From contig CAMCHA010000075.1 in assembly GCA_945874515.1 (NCBI GenBank), positions 1-8,691 on the forward strand: DNA of 8,691 nt, given 5' to 3'. Below, one piece after another: positions 1 through 6,497 of this stretch; positions within the stretch are counted from its first letter, which is position 1, and every line of letters begins with the position of its first letter. The notes under the pieces were generated by a model. The model saw only the letters and a list, made by a program, of their open reading frames with translations, had not been told where the DNA came from and did no database searches. A program made the position numbers and the translations under genes. Source of the DNA: Asaia bogorensis. GTDB lineage: Bacteria > Pseudomonadota > Alphaproteobacteria > Acetobacterales > Acetobacteraceae.

Positions 1-2769
1 AGTGGCCGCAGCCCGCCCGATGAGGAAATCTATCAAGTGGGGCGCGGTCAGGCGCTGGAATTCATTCTGGGGCGTTGGATACCGTTGCCCTTTTTCCGCG
101 TGGCCGCTGTGGGGGCCTCTGGCCAGGAAGTCTATGACAAGGGGCCGACCAATTGGGCGCGGCTGCGCATTTCCGCACTTTCGGCACCCGATGAAGAAGG
201 CAATACGCATCACGCGGTGCTTGGCTTTGATACGGCTTTGCGTGCGCGCGAAGAAGGCCGACCCTATACCGCGATTTCGCCCGCCGATAGCGAACGCGCC
301 GGCGAATTCACCTTTGTGTCTGACCGGGAACAGACAAGCTGGTTCATGAATGAACCCTGGCTGATCCAGTGGCTTGAGGAGATCTTGCAGGACATGCGCG
401 CCGCGACTGGCCGTCGCCCGCGCCCTGAGGATGAGCAACGCGCCTGCGAACATTGGGCGCGCTACATCACGCTGCTGGAATTGCTGACCGAAGCGCGCAT
501 CCTGCCGCGGGTGAAGCTGGTGGATGTGGTTTCCAACAGCAAATCCTATGAACCGATCAATGTTGATCTGGTGCTGGATATCGGCAATGCGCGCACCTGC
601 GGCATTCTGGTGGAAGATGAACGCGACAGCCGGCTTAATCTGAACAACAGCTACCCCCTGAAGCTTAGGGATTTGAGTGCGCCGGAACAGGGCTATGCCT
701 TCCCCTTCGAAAGCCGTGTGGAATTCGCGCGCGCGAGTTTCGGTAAGGATGCACTCAGCCGCCGTTCTGGGCGCGGCAATGCCTTTCAATGGCTGAGCCC
801 GGTGCGCATCGGCCCGGAGGCTGTGCGGCTTTCTGCCGCCGCACGCGGCAATGATGGGGCCACGGGCTTGTCTTCGCCCAAGCGTTATCTTTGGGACGAA
901 AGACCGACAACGCAGGTATGGCGCTTCAATGGCATGGCCGCTGATGGCGTAACCACGGAGCCACCTGTGAGTGGTAGTTTCATGGCCTGGGTCACGGAAG
1001 AAGGTGAAGTGCTGCGCGCCAAGCCGCGTGGTCGCGGTGGCGCACCGCGCCAACCCGCCGTGCGGGCGCGCTTCAGCCGTTCATCGCTGATGAGCTTTCT
1101 GCTGGCAGAAATCCTGTTGCAGGCACTGTCGCAAATCAATTCGGTCGAAACCCGTTATGCGCGGAGCTTTCCCGATGTGCCGCGCCGGCTGCGGCGCATT
1201 CTGCTGACCATGCCGCCGGCCATGGCTCTCGCGGAACAGCGCATTTTCCGTCATCGTGCTGAAGCCGCGGTCAGGCTTGCCTGGGATATGATGGGCTGGG
1301 GCAATGCCGCGCCTGGCGCTGCTGCACCGCCGCCGGAACCGCGCGTCATTGCCAATCTGGATGAGGCGACGGCGACGCAGTTGGTGTTCCTCTACACCGA
1401 AGCAAGCCAGCGCTTGCGTGGTGATCCCGCAAGCTTTTTCGCGCTGACCGGACGCGCGCGGGAAGGTTATGGCAAGGCGCCTTCTTTGCGCGTGGCCAGT
1501 ATTGATATTGGCGGCGGCACCACGGATTTGATGATCTGCACCTATTCGGCCGAAGCCGGGCAGGAAATTGAACCGCATCAGAATTTCCGCGAAGGCTTTC
1601 GCATTGCGGGCGATGAGGTGCTGCAGGAGGTTATTCAAAGCATCGTCCTGCCACAGCTTGAAGAAAGCCTACGCCAGGCCGGCGCACGCGACCCGAAGGC
1701 GCTGCTCCGCGAAGTGCTGGGCGGGGATCGCGGGGCGCAAAGCGAATTGGAACGCCATTTGCGCCGGCAATTCGTGGCTCAAGTGCTGGAACCGACTGGG
1801 CTTGCGATTCTGCATGGCTATGAAAAAATAGATGAACGTGCCTCCGGCGAATTCCTGCGTGAAAAACTTGCTACCATTCTGCATGGGCGCGATGTAGCTG
1901 CACCCCTGCGCTATTTTGAACAACAGGCAGCGCGCGCTGGTGCTGCCGGGTATCATTTGCTGGAAGCGGAAATGGCGGCGGCGGCGGGCAGTGTGGATGC
2001 CATTGTGCAGGCAGCTCTTGGCCAGGTGATCGCTGATCTTTGCGAAGTGGTCTATGCCTTTGATTGCGATTGGCTGCTGCTATCCGGCAGGCCATCTCGC
2101 CTGCGGGCGATTTCCGATATGGTGCTGGCCAAGATGCCGGTGCCGCCGCATCGCATTGTGGGCATGCATCGCTATCGCGCAGGAAGTTGGTATCCCTTCC
2201 GCGATTCCGCCGGGCGCGTGGATGACCCGAAAACCACAGCGGCGGTGGGTGCCATGCTTTGCGCCGTGGCCGAGGGACGTTTGGAAAACTTCCTGATGCG
2301 CACTAGTAGGCTTGCCATGCGCTCGACTGCGAAATACCTGGGACGGATGGAAATTTCGGGGCAAATCCTTAGGCCAAATGTCCTGCTACGGGACCCGGAT
2401 GCAGCGCTATCAAAAGCGCCTGGTGCGTCGCAGGATGTGAAATTCTCCATGGAATTCCGCGCCCCAGTCTTTCTTGGGTTTCGTCAATTGGATCTGGAAC
2501 GCTGGACAGCGAGCCGCCTTTATATTCTGGAATATGCCAATCCCGATAACGTGCCGCGACTGAAACTGCCGCTGAAACTTACCATCCAGCGCGCAGAAAT
2601 AGACCCTGAAAGCGCGGATGCGGAAGAATTGCGGGAGGATTTCACCATAGACGAAATCCTGGATGCCGATGGCGATCCGCAGCATCGCGGCATAGTGCGC
2701 CTGCGCCTGCAAACTGAACGCAGCGAAGCGGGTTACTGGCGCGATACCGGCGCGCTTTCGGTGCCGTAA
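1..2769 (+). CDS. srfB: SrfB-family protein, actin/Hsp70-fold ATPase (5' end missing)
   Basis: SrfB-family protein, named after the second gene of the Salmonella SsrB-regulated srfABC operon; its biochemical role is not established. The frame is open from base 1 to the TAA at 2767-2769, giving 922 codons. From memory, family members are near 1000 residues, so some 70 or more N-terminal residues lie upstream. A GTG at 37 is only an internal Val codon: the frame is open before it and no ribosome binding site precedes it. An actin/Hsp70/FtsA-type nucleotide site is visible: phosphate-1 motif DIGNART (bases 577-597, codons 193-199), phosphate-2 motif DIGGGTTD (1504-1527, codons 502-509) and an adenosine-type motif LLLSGRPS (2074-2097, codons 692-699). 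The 300-residue gap between the phosphate motifs is long for the fold and contains an Ala/Pro-rich linker near 1306-1347. Codons from about 795 form a beta-rich tail. There is no signal peptide or membrane segment in the visible part, so it is probably cytoplasmic. The ATPase assignment rests on motifs; a role with SrfC is inferred from adjacency. Confidence 0.92.
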   Translation, partial: SGRSPPDEEIYQVGRGQALEFILGRWIPLPFFRVAAVGASGQEVYDKGPTNWARLRISALSAPDEEGNTHHAVLGFDTALRAREEGRPYTAISPADSERAGEFTFVSDREQTSWFMNEPWLIQWLEEILQDMRAATGRRPRPEDEQRACEHWARYITLLELLTEARILPRVKLVDVVSNSKSYEPINVDLVLDIGNARTCGILVEDERDSRLNLNNSYPLKLRDLSAPEQGYAFPFESRVEFARASFGKDALSRRSGRGNAFQWLSPVRIGPEAVRLSAAARGNDGATGLSSPKRYLWDERPTTQVWRFNGMAADGVTTEPPVSGSFMAWVTEEGEVLRAKPRGRGGAPRQPAVRARFSRSSLMSFLLAEILLQALSQINSVETRYARSFPDVPRRLRRILLTMPPAMALAEQRIFRHRAEAAVRLAWDMMGWGNAAPGAAAPPPEPRVIANLDEATATQLVFLYTEASQRLRGDPASFFALTGRAREGYGKAPSLRVASIDIGGGTTDLMICTYSAEAGQEIEPHQNFREGFRIAGDEVLQEVIQSIVLPQLEESLRQAGARDPKALLREVLGGDRGAQSELERHLRRQFVAQVLEPTGLAILHGYEKIDERASGEFLREKLATILHGRDVAAPLRYFEQQAARAGAAGYHLLEAEMAAAAGSVDAIVQAALGQVIADLCEVVYAFDCDWLLLSGRPSRLRAISDMVLAKMPVPPHRIVGMHRYRAGSWYPFRDSAGRVDDPKTTAAVGAMLCAVAEGRLENFLMRTSRLAMRSTAKYLGRMEISGQILRPNVLLRDPDAALSKAPGASQDVKFSMEFRAPVFLGFRQLDLERWTASRLYILEYANPDNVPRLKLPLKLTIQRAEIDPESADAEELREDFTIDEILDADGDPQHRGIVRLRLQTERSEAGYWRDTGALSVP

Positions 2770-2772
2770 GGA
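2767..2772 (+). promoter_or_regulatory. Ribosome binding site for srfC
   Basis: TAAGGA overlaps the stop codon of the upstream srfB gene and lies 7 bases before the ATG at 2780. It supports this start and suggests that srfC is translated from the same message. The gap between the two genes is only 10 bases and has no room for a separate promoter or terminator. Confidence 0.75.
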
Positions 2773-2779
2773 TCAGGTC

Positions 2780-5413
2780 ATGACAATACCGAATGTCGAA
2801 AACGAAGCCCTGGCCCAGCGCTGCGATGCGGTTGCCGATACCGCGCAGGGCGCCATTGAATGGCTTTCTCAGGCGAACGATCTGGTGCGCGAAGAAGGCC
2901 CGGCACTTGCGCGGGATTTCCGGCGCGATGGGCTGCGCGCGCGCAAACTAGCCAATGCGGCGCGCCGGCCAATGTGCGTTTCCGTCTTTGGCCCGAGCCA
3001 ACAGGGGAAAAGCTATCTGATTGCCTCCCTGGCGCGGAAGGAAGGCAAGCCCACTACCATCCGCTTTGGGGAGGAACTCCGCGGCTTCAACCGCGATATC
3101 AACCCGGATGGCGGCAAGGAATCAACCGGGCTTGTCACGCGTTTCACCACCCGCCCGGTAACTGGCCTGCCCGGCATGCCCGTGGTCTGCCGGATGCTGT
3201 CCGAAACGGACATCGTGAAGATTATGGCAAATGCCTTCATGGAGGATTTCGACCGTGACACGGTTGTGCCGCTTGAAGGCGCTGTGATCGAAGCCAGTAT
3301 CGCGAAGCTGCGTGCCAAGGCTGCGCCGGCCCCCGTGGGCCGGCTGAATGAAGACGATATCTATGATCTATTCGAGTATTTTGAACGCTATTTCCTGAAT
3401 CACCCGACTCATCTGGCGCTTAAGCCCGGTGCCTGGCGCGAAATTGAAAGCCTGGCCCCGCGCCTTACCATTGCCGATAGGGTGGAGCTTTACGGGCTAC
3501 TTTGGAACAATACGCCAACCATGACGGCAACGGCGCTGAAATTGATCCAGGCGCTGGCGCAGCTCGATTTTCCAGAAGAAGCCTGCTGCCCCATATTGGC
3601 GGTGGAACCCAAGACGCAGAGCATCATTGATGTCGAGACCATGTCGCATCTGGGCCGGGGCGATGGCGACCCCGTGCCGGTGGCAACGCGTGCTGGGCGC
3701 CGGGCAGAATTGCCGCGCGCGGTGCTGACGGCGGTAGTCGCCGAATTGCAGTTGCAGTTGGAAGACAAGCCCTTCGACTTCTTCGACTATACCGATCTGC
3801 TGGATTTCCCTGGCGCGCGCGGGCGTGAAAAATACAACGCCTCCAAGGCCGAGGAAGTGGCACAGAGCGATCTTTTCATGCTGCTCCGGCGCGGCAAGGT
3901 TGCCTATTTGTATCAGCGCTATCTGGCGGAACAAGAACTGACTTCCATGTTGCTCTGCCTGAAGCACAGCAACCAGGAAGTGCGCACGGTGCCCGCCATG
4001 GTGCGCAACTGGATTGATAGTACGCATGGTGCCACACCTGAGGCGCGAAAGGGCCAGGATGTCGCCTTGTTCCTGGTGCTGACTATGTTCGACATGGAGT
4101 TTGAGATCAAAGGCGGCGCGGAAGACAATGTGGAACGCTGGTCCACCAGGCTGAAGACGACGATTTTCGAATTCCTGGGCCTTGGCCATGATTGGCCATC
4201 GGAATGGGTGCCGGGACAGCCCTTCAACAATACGTTCTGGCTGCGCAACCCCGAAGTGATGAATAAGGGGCTGTTGGATTACGACGACACAGGCCACGAA
4301 ATCGGCTTTCGTGATCTGGAACGCGTGGGCCTTCTGAAGGCGAATTTCCTCGCCAATCCAGATATCCAAAGGCACTTCGACAATCCGGAACGCGCCTGGG
4401 AAGCGGGCATGGCGTTGAATGATGGCGGCATTGGCTATCTTTCGGAAAAGCTCCGCCCGGTATGCAACCCTGCACTAAAGCGACACCAGGTCCAGGGCCA
4501 GCTTGGCGATCTGGCCAAGCGCATGGTTGGCCGAATTGAAGGCTACCATGTCTCCGGCGATCTGGACGCAGAATTGGCCAAGCGGCGGGCCGAAGCGCGG
4601 CTGGTTGGGCGGCAATTGCTTGCCTGCGCGGAAGCCCAGGCCTTTGGGTTATTGCTGCGCGAATTGCAGGTGCAGGGCGAAACCCTGGCCGAGTTGTTCC
4701 GCCGCCAGCAATTGGCTGCAGCTGAGACACCTTCCGCTGTGACCGCACCGGTTGGCCGCAAGACAACAGCGCGCGAATTGCGTAACGAATTCGAAGCGTT
4801 ATTTCAGGATGACCCCACCCCTGCGGCCCCCGTTGTGGAAGCGGAAGAAGGCCCGCGGGACCAGTCCGATCTTTTTGCCGAAGCGGCGGTGGCTGAATGG
4901 TTGCAGAATATGCATCGCTTCGCTGCACGCACCGATAGCCCCGAATTGTTCCGCATGGATCGTGATGCGATCAATACGCTGGTCACGCAGCTTGCCGCCG
5001 GTGCGCGGCGGCTGAAGCTGCGTGAAAACATGGCCTCACGCATGCGGACGGAAGCGGCCTATAATGAATCCATGGCAAATAGGCTGTTGAAGCCGGTGAT
5101 GATCACCGAACGCGCAATCAATGATTTCGTCACCTGGATGGGCTTTGATAAACTGCCGATTGAAGCGCGCCCCAAGGCCGGGCGCGATGGGCGCAGCATT
5201 TTCATCCGCGCCGCCGCACCATTGGATGACATGCCGAAGCTTTCCGAAACGCCGATGGCCTATGATGCTGCCTTTTACGTGGATTGGGCGGTGGCTTTTG
5301 TGCGCCTTGTCGAAGACAATGTTCGCGGAGCGGGCGGCGCGACGGTTGATGAAAATTCCAATGCCAGGCTTGGCAACCTGCTGAACGGTCTCCGCAAGGG
5401 CGTCACCCCATGA
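2780..5413 (+). CDS. srfC: SrfC-family protein, large P-loop GTPase-like protein
   Basis: SrfC-family 'putative virulence factor', 877 residues and apparently full length, directly after srfB as in Salmonella srfABC. The molecular role is unknown. A Walker A / G1 motif GPSQQGKS is at residues 71-78 (bases 2990-3013), after a helical N-terminus. A switch-like stretch STGLVTRFT at 115-123 could provide the G2 threonine. A Walker B / G3 motif, LLDFPG, ends at 345 (DFPG at 3803-3814). After a hydrophobic strand, TMFD at 435-438 (4082-4093) occupies the place of the usual NKxD G4 motif. The 260 residues between G1 and G3 are far more than in Ras- or dynamin-type GTPases. Residues about 580-690 are strongly helical and charged, followed by an acidic, Pro-containing linker (about 670-700) and a helical C-terminus. 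No signal peptide or membrane segment is seen. Nucleotide binding is well supported; GTP rather than ATP specificity is inferred. The last codon overlaps the next gene's start (ATGA). Confidence 0.9.
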   Translation: MTIPNVENEALAQRCDAVADTAQGAIEWLSQANDLVREEGPALARDFRRDGLRARKLANAARRPMCVSVFGPSQQGKSYLIASLARKEGKPTTIRFGEELRGFNRDINPDGGKESTGLVTRFTTRPVTGLPGMPVVCRMLSETDIVKIMANAFMEDFDRDTVVPLEGAVIEASIAKLRAKAAPAPVGRLNEDDIYDLFEYFERYFLNHPTHLALKPGAWREIESLAPRLTIADRVELYGLLWNNTPTMTATALKLIQALAQLDFPEEACCPILAVEPKTQSIIDVETMSHLGRGDGDPVPVATRAGRRAELPRAVLTAVVAELQLQLEDKPFDFFDYTDLLDFPGARGREKYNASKAEEVAQSDLFMLLRRGKVAYLYQRYLAEQELTSMLLCLKHSNQEVRTVPAMVRNWIDSTHGATPEARKGQDVALFLVLTMFDMEFEIKGGAEDNVERWSTRLKTTIFEFLGLGHDWPSEWVPGQPFNNTFWLRNPEVMNKGLLDYDDTGHEIGFRDLERVGLLKANFLANPDIQRHFDNPERAWEAGMALNDGGIGYLSEKLRPVCNPALKRHQVQGQLGDLAKRMVGRIEGYHVSGDLDAELAKRRAEARLVGRQLLACAEAQAFGLLLRELQVQGETLAELFRRQQLAAAETPSAVTAPVGRKTTARELRNEFEALFQDDPTPAAPVVEAEEGPRDQSDLFAEAAVAEWLQNMHRFAARTDSPELFRMDRDAINTLVTQLAAGARRLKLRENMASRMRTEAAYNESMANRLLKPVMITERAINDFVTWMGFDKLPIEARPKAGRDGRSIFIRAAAPLDDMPKLSETPMAYDAAFYVDWAVAFVRLVEDNVRGAGGATVDENSNARLGNLLNGLRKGVTP
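5396..5400 (+). promoter_or_regulatory. Ribosome binding site inside the end of srfC
   Basis: AAGGG lies 9 bases before the ATG at 5410 and is embedded in the last srfC codons. A second in-frame ATG directly follows at 5413, 12 bases from the site, so 5410 is the better start. With the ATGA overlap at 5410-5413 this points to translational coupling of the membrane protein to SrfC. Confidence 0.65.
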
Positions 5414-6426
5414 TGCTGCGTGTTGAAAATGATCGGCGCTTTTCGCTTGGCCATGCGCGCATCACCCTTGCAGGCGTGCAGGCGCCGAGTGATGGCGAAT
5501 TTCGTATTGTTCGGGAAGGTTATGCTGCGGCCAATCTCGGCCGTCGTGGCTGGCAGGTACAAGAAGAAAAGCTGAGCCCGGTTGAAATCCGCCAGGAAGG
5601 GCGCGACACCGTTCTGGTGATTGGGCCAAGGCTGACGCGGCATCTGGAACCTGGCCCGCTGGTTTTCATGCTGCCGGTCACGGGTTTGGAAGCAAGCCTG
5701 TTTTGGCCCGACGATATTGATGTGTTCGATGGCGATCTGCCACCCGAAACGGTGATGCCGCGCGAAGCTGAAACGGCGCCGAAGCCTCCACCGCTTGCCG
5801 CCGCACCGCCCGCGCCAGCAGCTTCACCCGCGCCGCCGCCACGCGCAGATATTGTTATGCCGGCAAGACAAGAAAGCACTCCACGCACGCCACTGTTTGC
5901 GGGCCTCGGGTTGTTATTGCTGGTCGCAATCGGCGGCGCTGCCTGGTGGTTCACCGCCGCAGCGCCCGCGCCTTCACCTGCACCAGCGCCAATCGCAACA
6001 CCAACGCCGCCGCCAAGCCCGCCTGCAACCGCGGAACGCCCCTGGCTTGAACGCAGCGATGGCATGAACCTGCGTGATCTGGTGCAATCCGCATCCGATG
6101 CTGCCGCCATTCACGCGGCAGCGCTCAGGCGTCAGGCGGCAGGCCGACATGATGATGCACTAGTCCTGTTCGAAGAAGCCGGCGAACGCGGCCATGCAGC
6201 GGCGCTTACCGCTGTGGCGCGGCTTTATGACCCGATCGGTTTTGTCGCGGGCCGCCCCTTCCGCGCGCCAGACCCCCGCGCTGCGGCGCGCTATTACCGC
6301 GACGCCGTGCAAAAGGGCGATGCGGCTGCGCAAGCGCCTCGCGCTGCACTGAAGACATGGCTTGAGGAACAGGCGCGCGCCGGCAATGGCACGGCTGAGA
6401 CGGCGCTGAAGGAATTCTGGCAATGA
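5410..6426 (+). CDS. Single-pass membrane protein with beta-rich N-domain and Sel1/TPR-like C-domain
   Basis: I do not recognise a named family over the whole 338 residues. Residues 1-115 look like a compact beta-rich domain, with alternating hydrophobic strands and a conserved-looking LFWPDDID stretch at 97-104. Residues 123-145 are Pro/Ala-rich. Residues 161-181 are one hydrophobic segment of about 21 residues ending in AAWWF. A second Pro/Ala-rich linker follows at 184-206. The C-terminus (about 232-335) is helical and resembles Sel1/TPR repeats: a GRHDDALVLFEEAGERGHAAA block and a second PRAAARYYRDAVQKGDAAA-like block, with 'A...G.A.A' spacing. Arginines at 153 and 159 before the membrane segment, and no basic residues just after it, predict N-in/C-out topology, so the repeat domain would be periplasmic. 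It overlaps srfC at its start and the vWA gene at its end by ATGA. I infer a tether linking cytoplasmic SrfB/SrfC to the exported vWA protein. No catalytic motif is visible. Confidence 0.88.
   Translation: MMLRVENDRRFSLGHARITLAGVQAPSDGEFRIVREGYAAANLGRRGWQVQEEKLSPVEIRQEGRDTVLVIGPRLTRHLEPGPLVFMLPVTGLEASLFWPDDIDVFDGDLPPETVMPREAETAPKPPPLAAAPPAPAASPAPPPRADIVMPARQESTPRTPLFAGLGLLLLVAIGGAAWWFTAAAPAPSPAPAPIATPTPPPSPPATAERPWLERSDGMNLRDLVQSASDAAAIHAAALRRQAAGRHDDALVLFEEAGERGHAAALTAVARLYDPIGFVAGRPFRAPDPRAAARYYRDAVQKGDAAAQAPRAALKTWLEEQARAGNGTAETALKEFWQ
5890..5952 (+). other. Predicted transmembrane segment in the tether protein
   Basis: Codons 161-181 encode an uninterrupted hydrophobic stretch rich in Leu, Gly, Ala and Val, closed by Trp-Trp-Phe, which suits an interfacial position. 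It is flanked by Pro/Ala-rich linkers on both sides and by arginines only on the N-terminal side. It is too far into the protein to be a cleaved signal peptide, so a bitopic anchor is the likely reading. Confidence 0.85.
6142..6339 (+). other. Sel1/TPR-like helical repeats, predicted periplasmic
   Basis: Residues about 245-310 of the membrane protein show two helical-hairpin units with small residues at fixed places: an ALVLFEEAGERGHAAAL unit, a Tyr-Asp turn (RLYDP), and an AARYYRDAVQKGDAAAQ unit. This matches the Sel1 pattern of an 'A..wy.kAA..G.a.A' helix followed by a 'LY' turn. Such repeats usually bind protein partners. The match is by eye, and the second unit is shorter than the consensus. 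Confidence 0.6.
6408..6413 (+). promoter_or_regulatory. Ribosome binding site for the vWA gene
   Basis: GAAGGA lies 9 bases before the ATG at 6423 and sits within the last codons of the upstream membrane-protein gene. It supports the 6423 start, which also gives the N-terminal residues needed for a normal signal peptide. An adjacent in-frame ATG at 6426 is a possible alternative that would change the protein by one residue. Confidence 0.7.
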
Positions 6427-6497
6427 TGTTCCGCCGCGCACTCTGGTTTCTTGCGCTTGCCGTCTTGTGGGCCCTGCCGGTCGCGGAAGGCGCCGCG
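6423..6497 (+). other. Predicted Sec signal peptide of the vWA protein
   Basis: Two arginines at residues 4-5 are followed by a hydrophobic core (ALWFLALAVLWALPV, residues 6-20) and a small-residue cleavage region around AEGA at 21-24. There is no Cys in the cleavage region, so it is not a lipoprotein signal. An uncleaved N-terminal anchor is possible. Either way the SH3-like and vWA domains would face the periplasm. Confidence 0.8.

Noticed and set aside
37..39. GTG at 37 as the start of srfB
   Set aside because: The frame is open from base 1 and the residues before it look like ordinary coding sequence. No ribosome binding site precedes the GTG, and the protein is shorter than I remember for the family, so the true start lies upstream of the window.
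2..349. 115-codon + strand frame at the left edge
   Set aside because: It overlaps srfB in another frame, its product is Arg/Pro-rich low-complexity, and the srfB frame continues intact through it.
2767..2782. Terminator or promoter between srfB and srfC
   Set aside because: The gap is 10 bases with no hairpin or T-run, and it is fully used by the ribosome binding site.
3497..4375. 292-codon open frame on the minus strand inside srfC
   Set aside because: It is the antisense of a well-supported coding region. The codon bias of the + strand gene leaves few stops on the other strand, and the translation shows no recognisable domain or start signal.
5775..6030. Pro/Ala-rich stretches as a tandem DNA repeat
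   Set aside because: The bases do not repeat with a fixed unit. The similarity is at the amino-acid level only and fits flexible linkers around a membrane segment.
5520..6110. 196-codon minus-strand Gly/Ala/Ser-rich frame
   Set aside because: This is the complement of the Pro/Ala-rich linkers of the membrane protein. The Gly-rich composition follows from reverse-complementing Pro and Ala codons.
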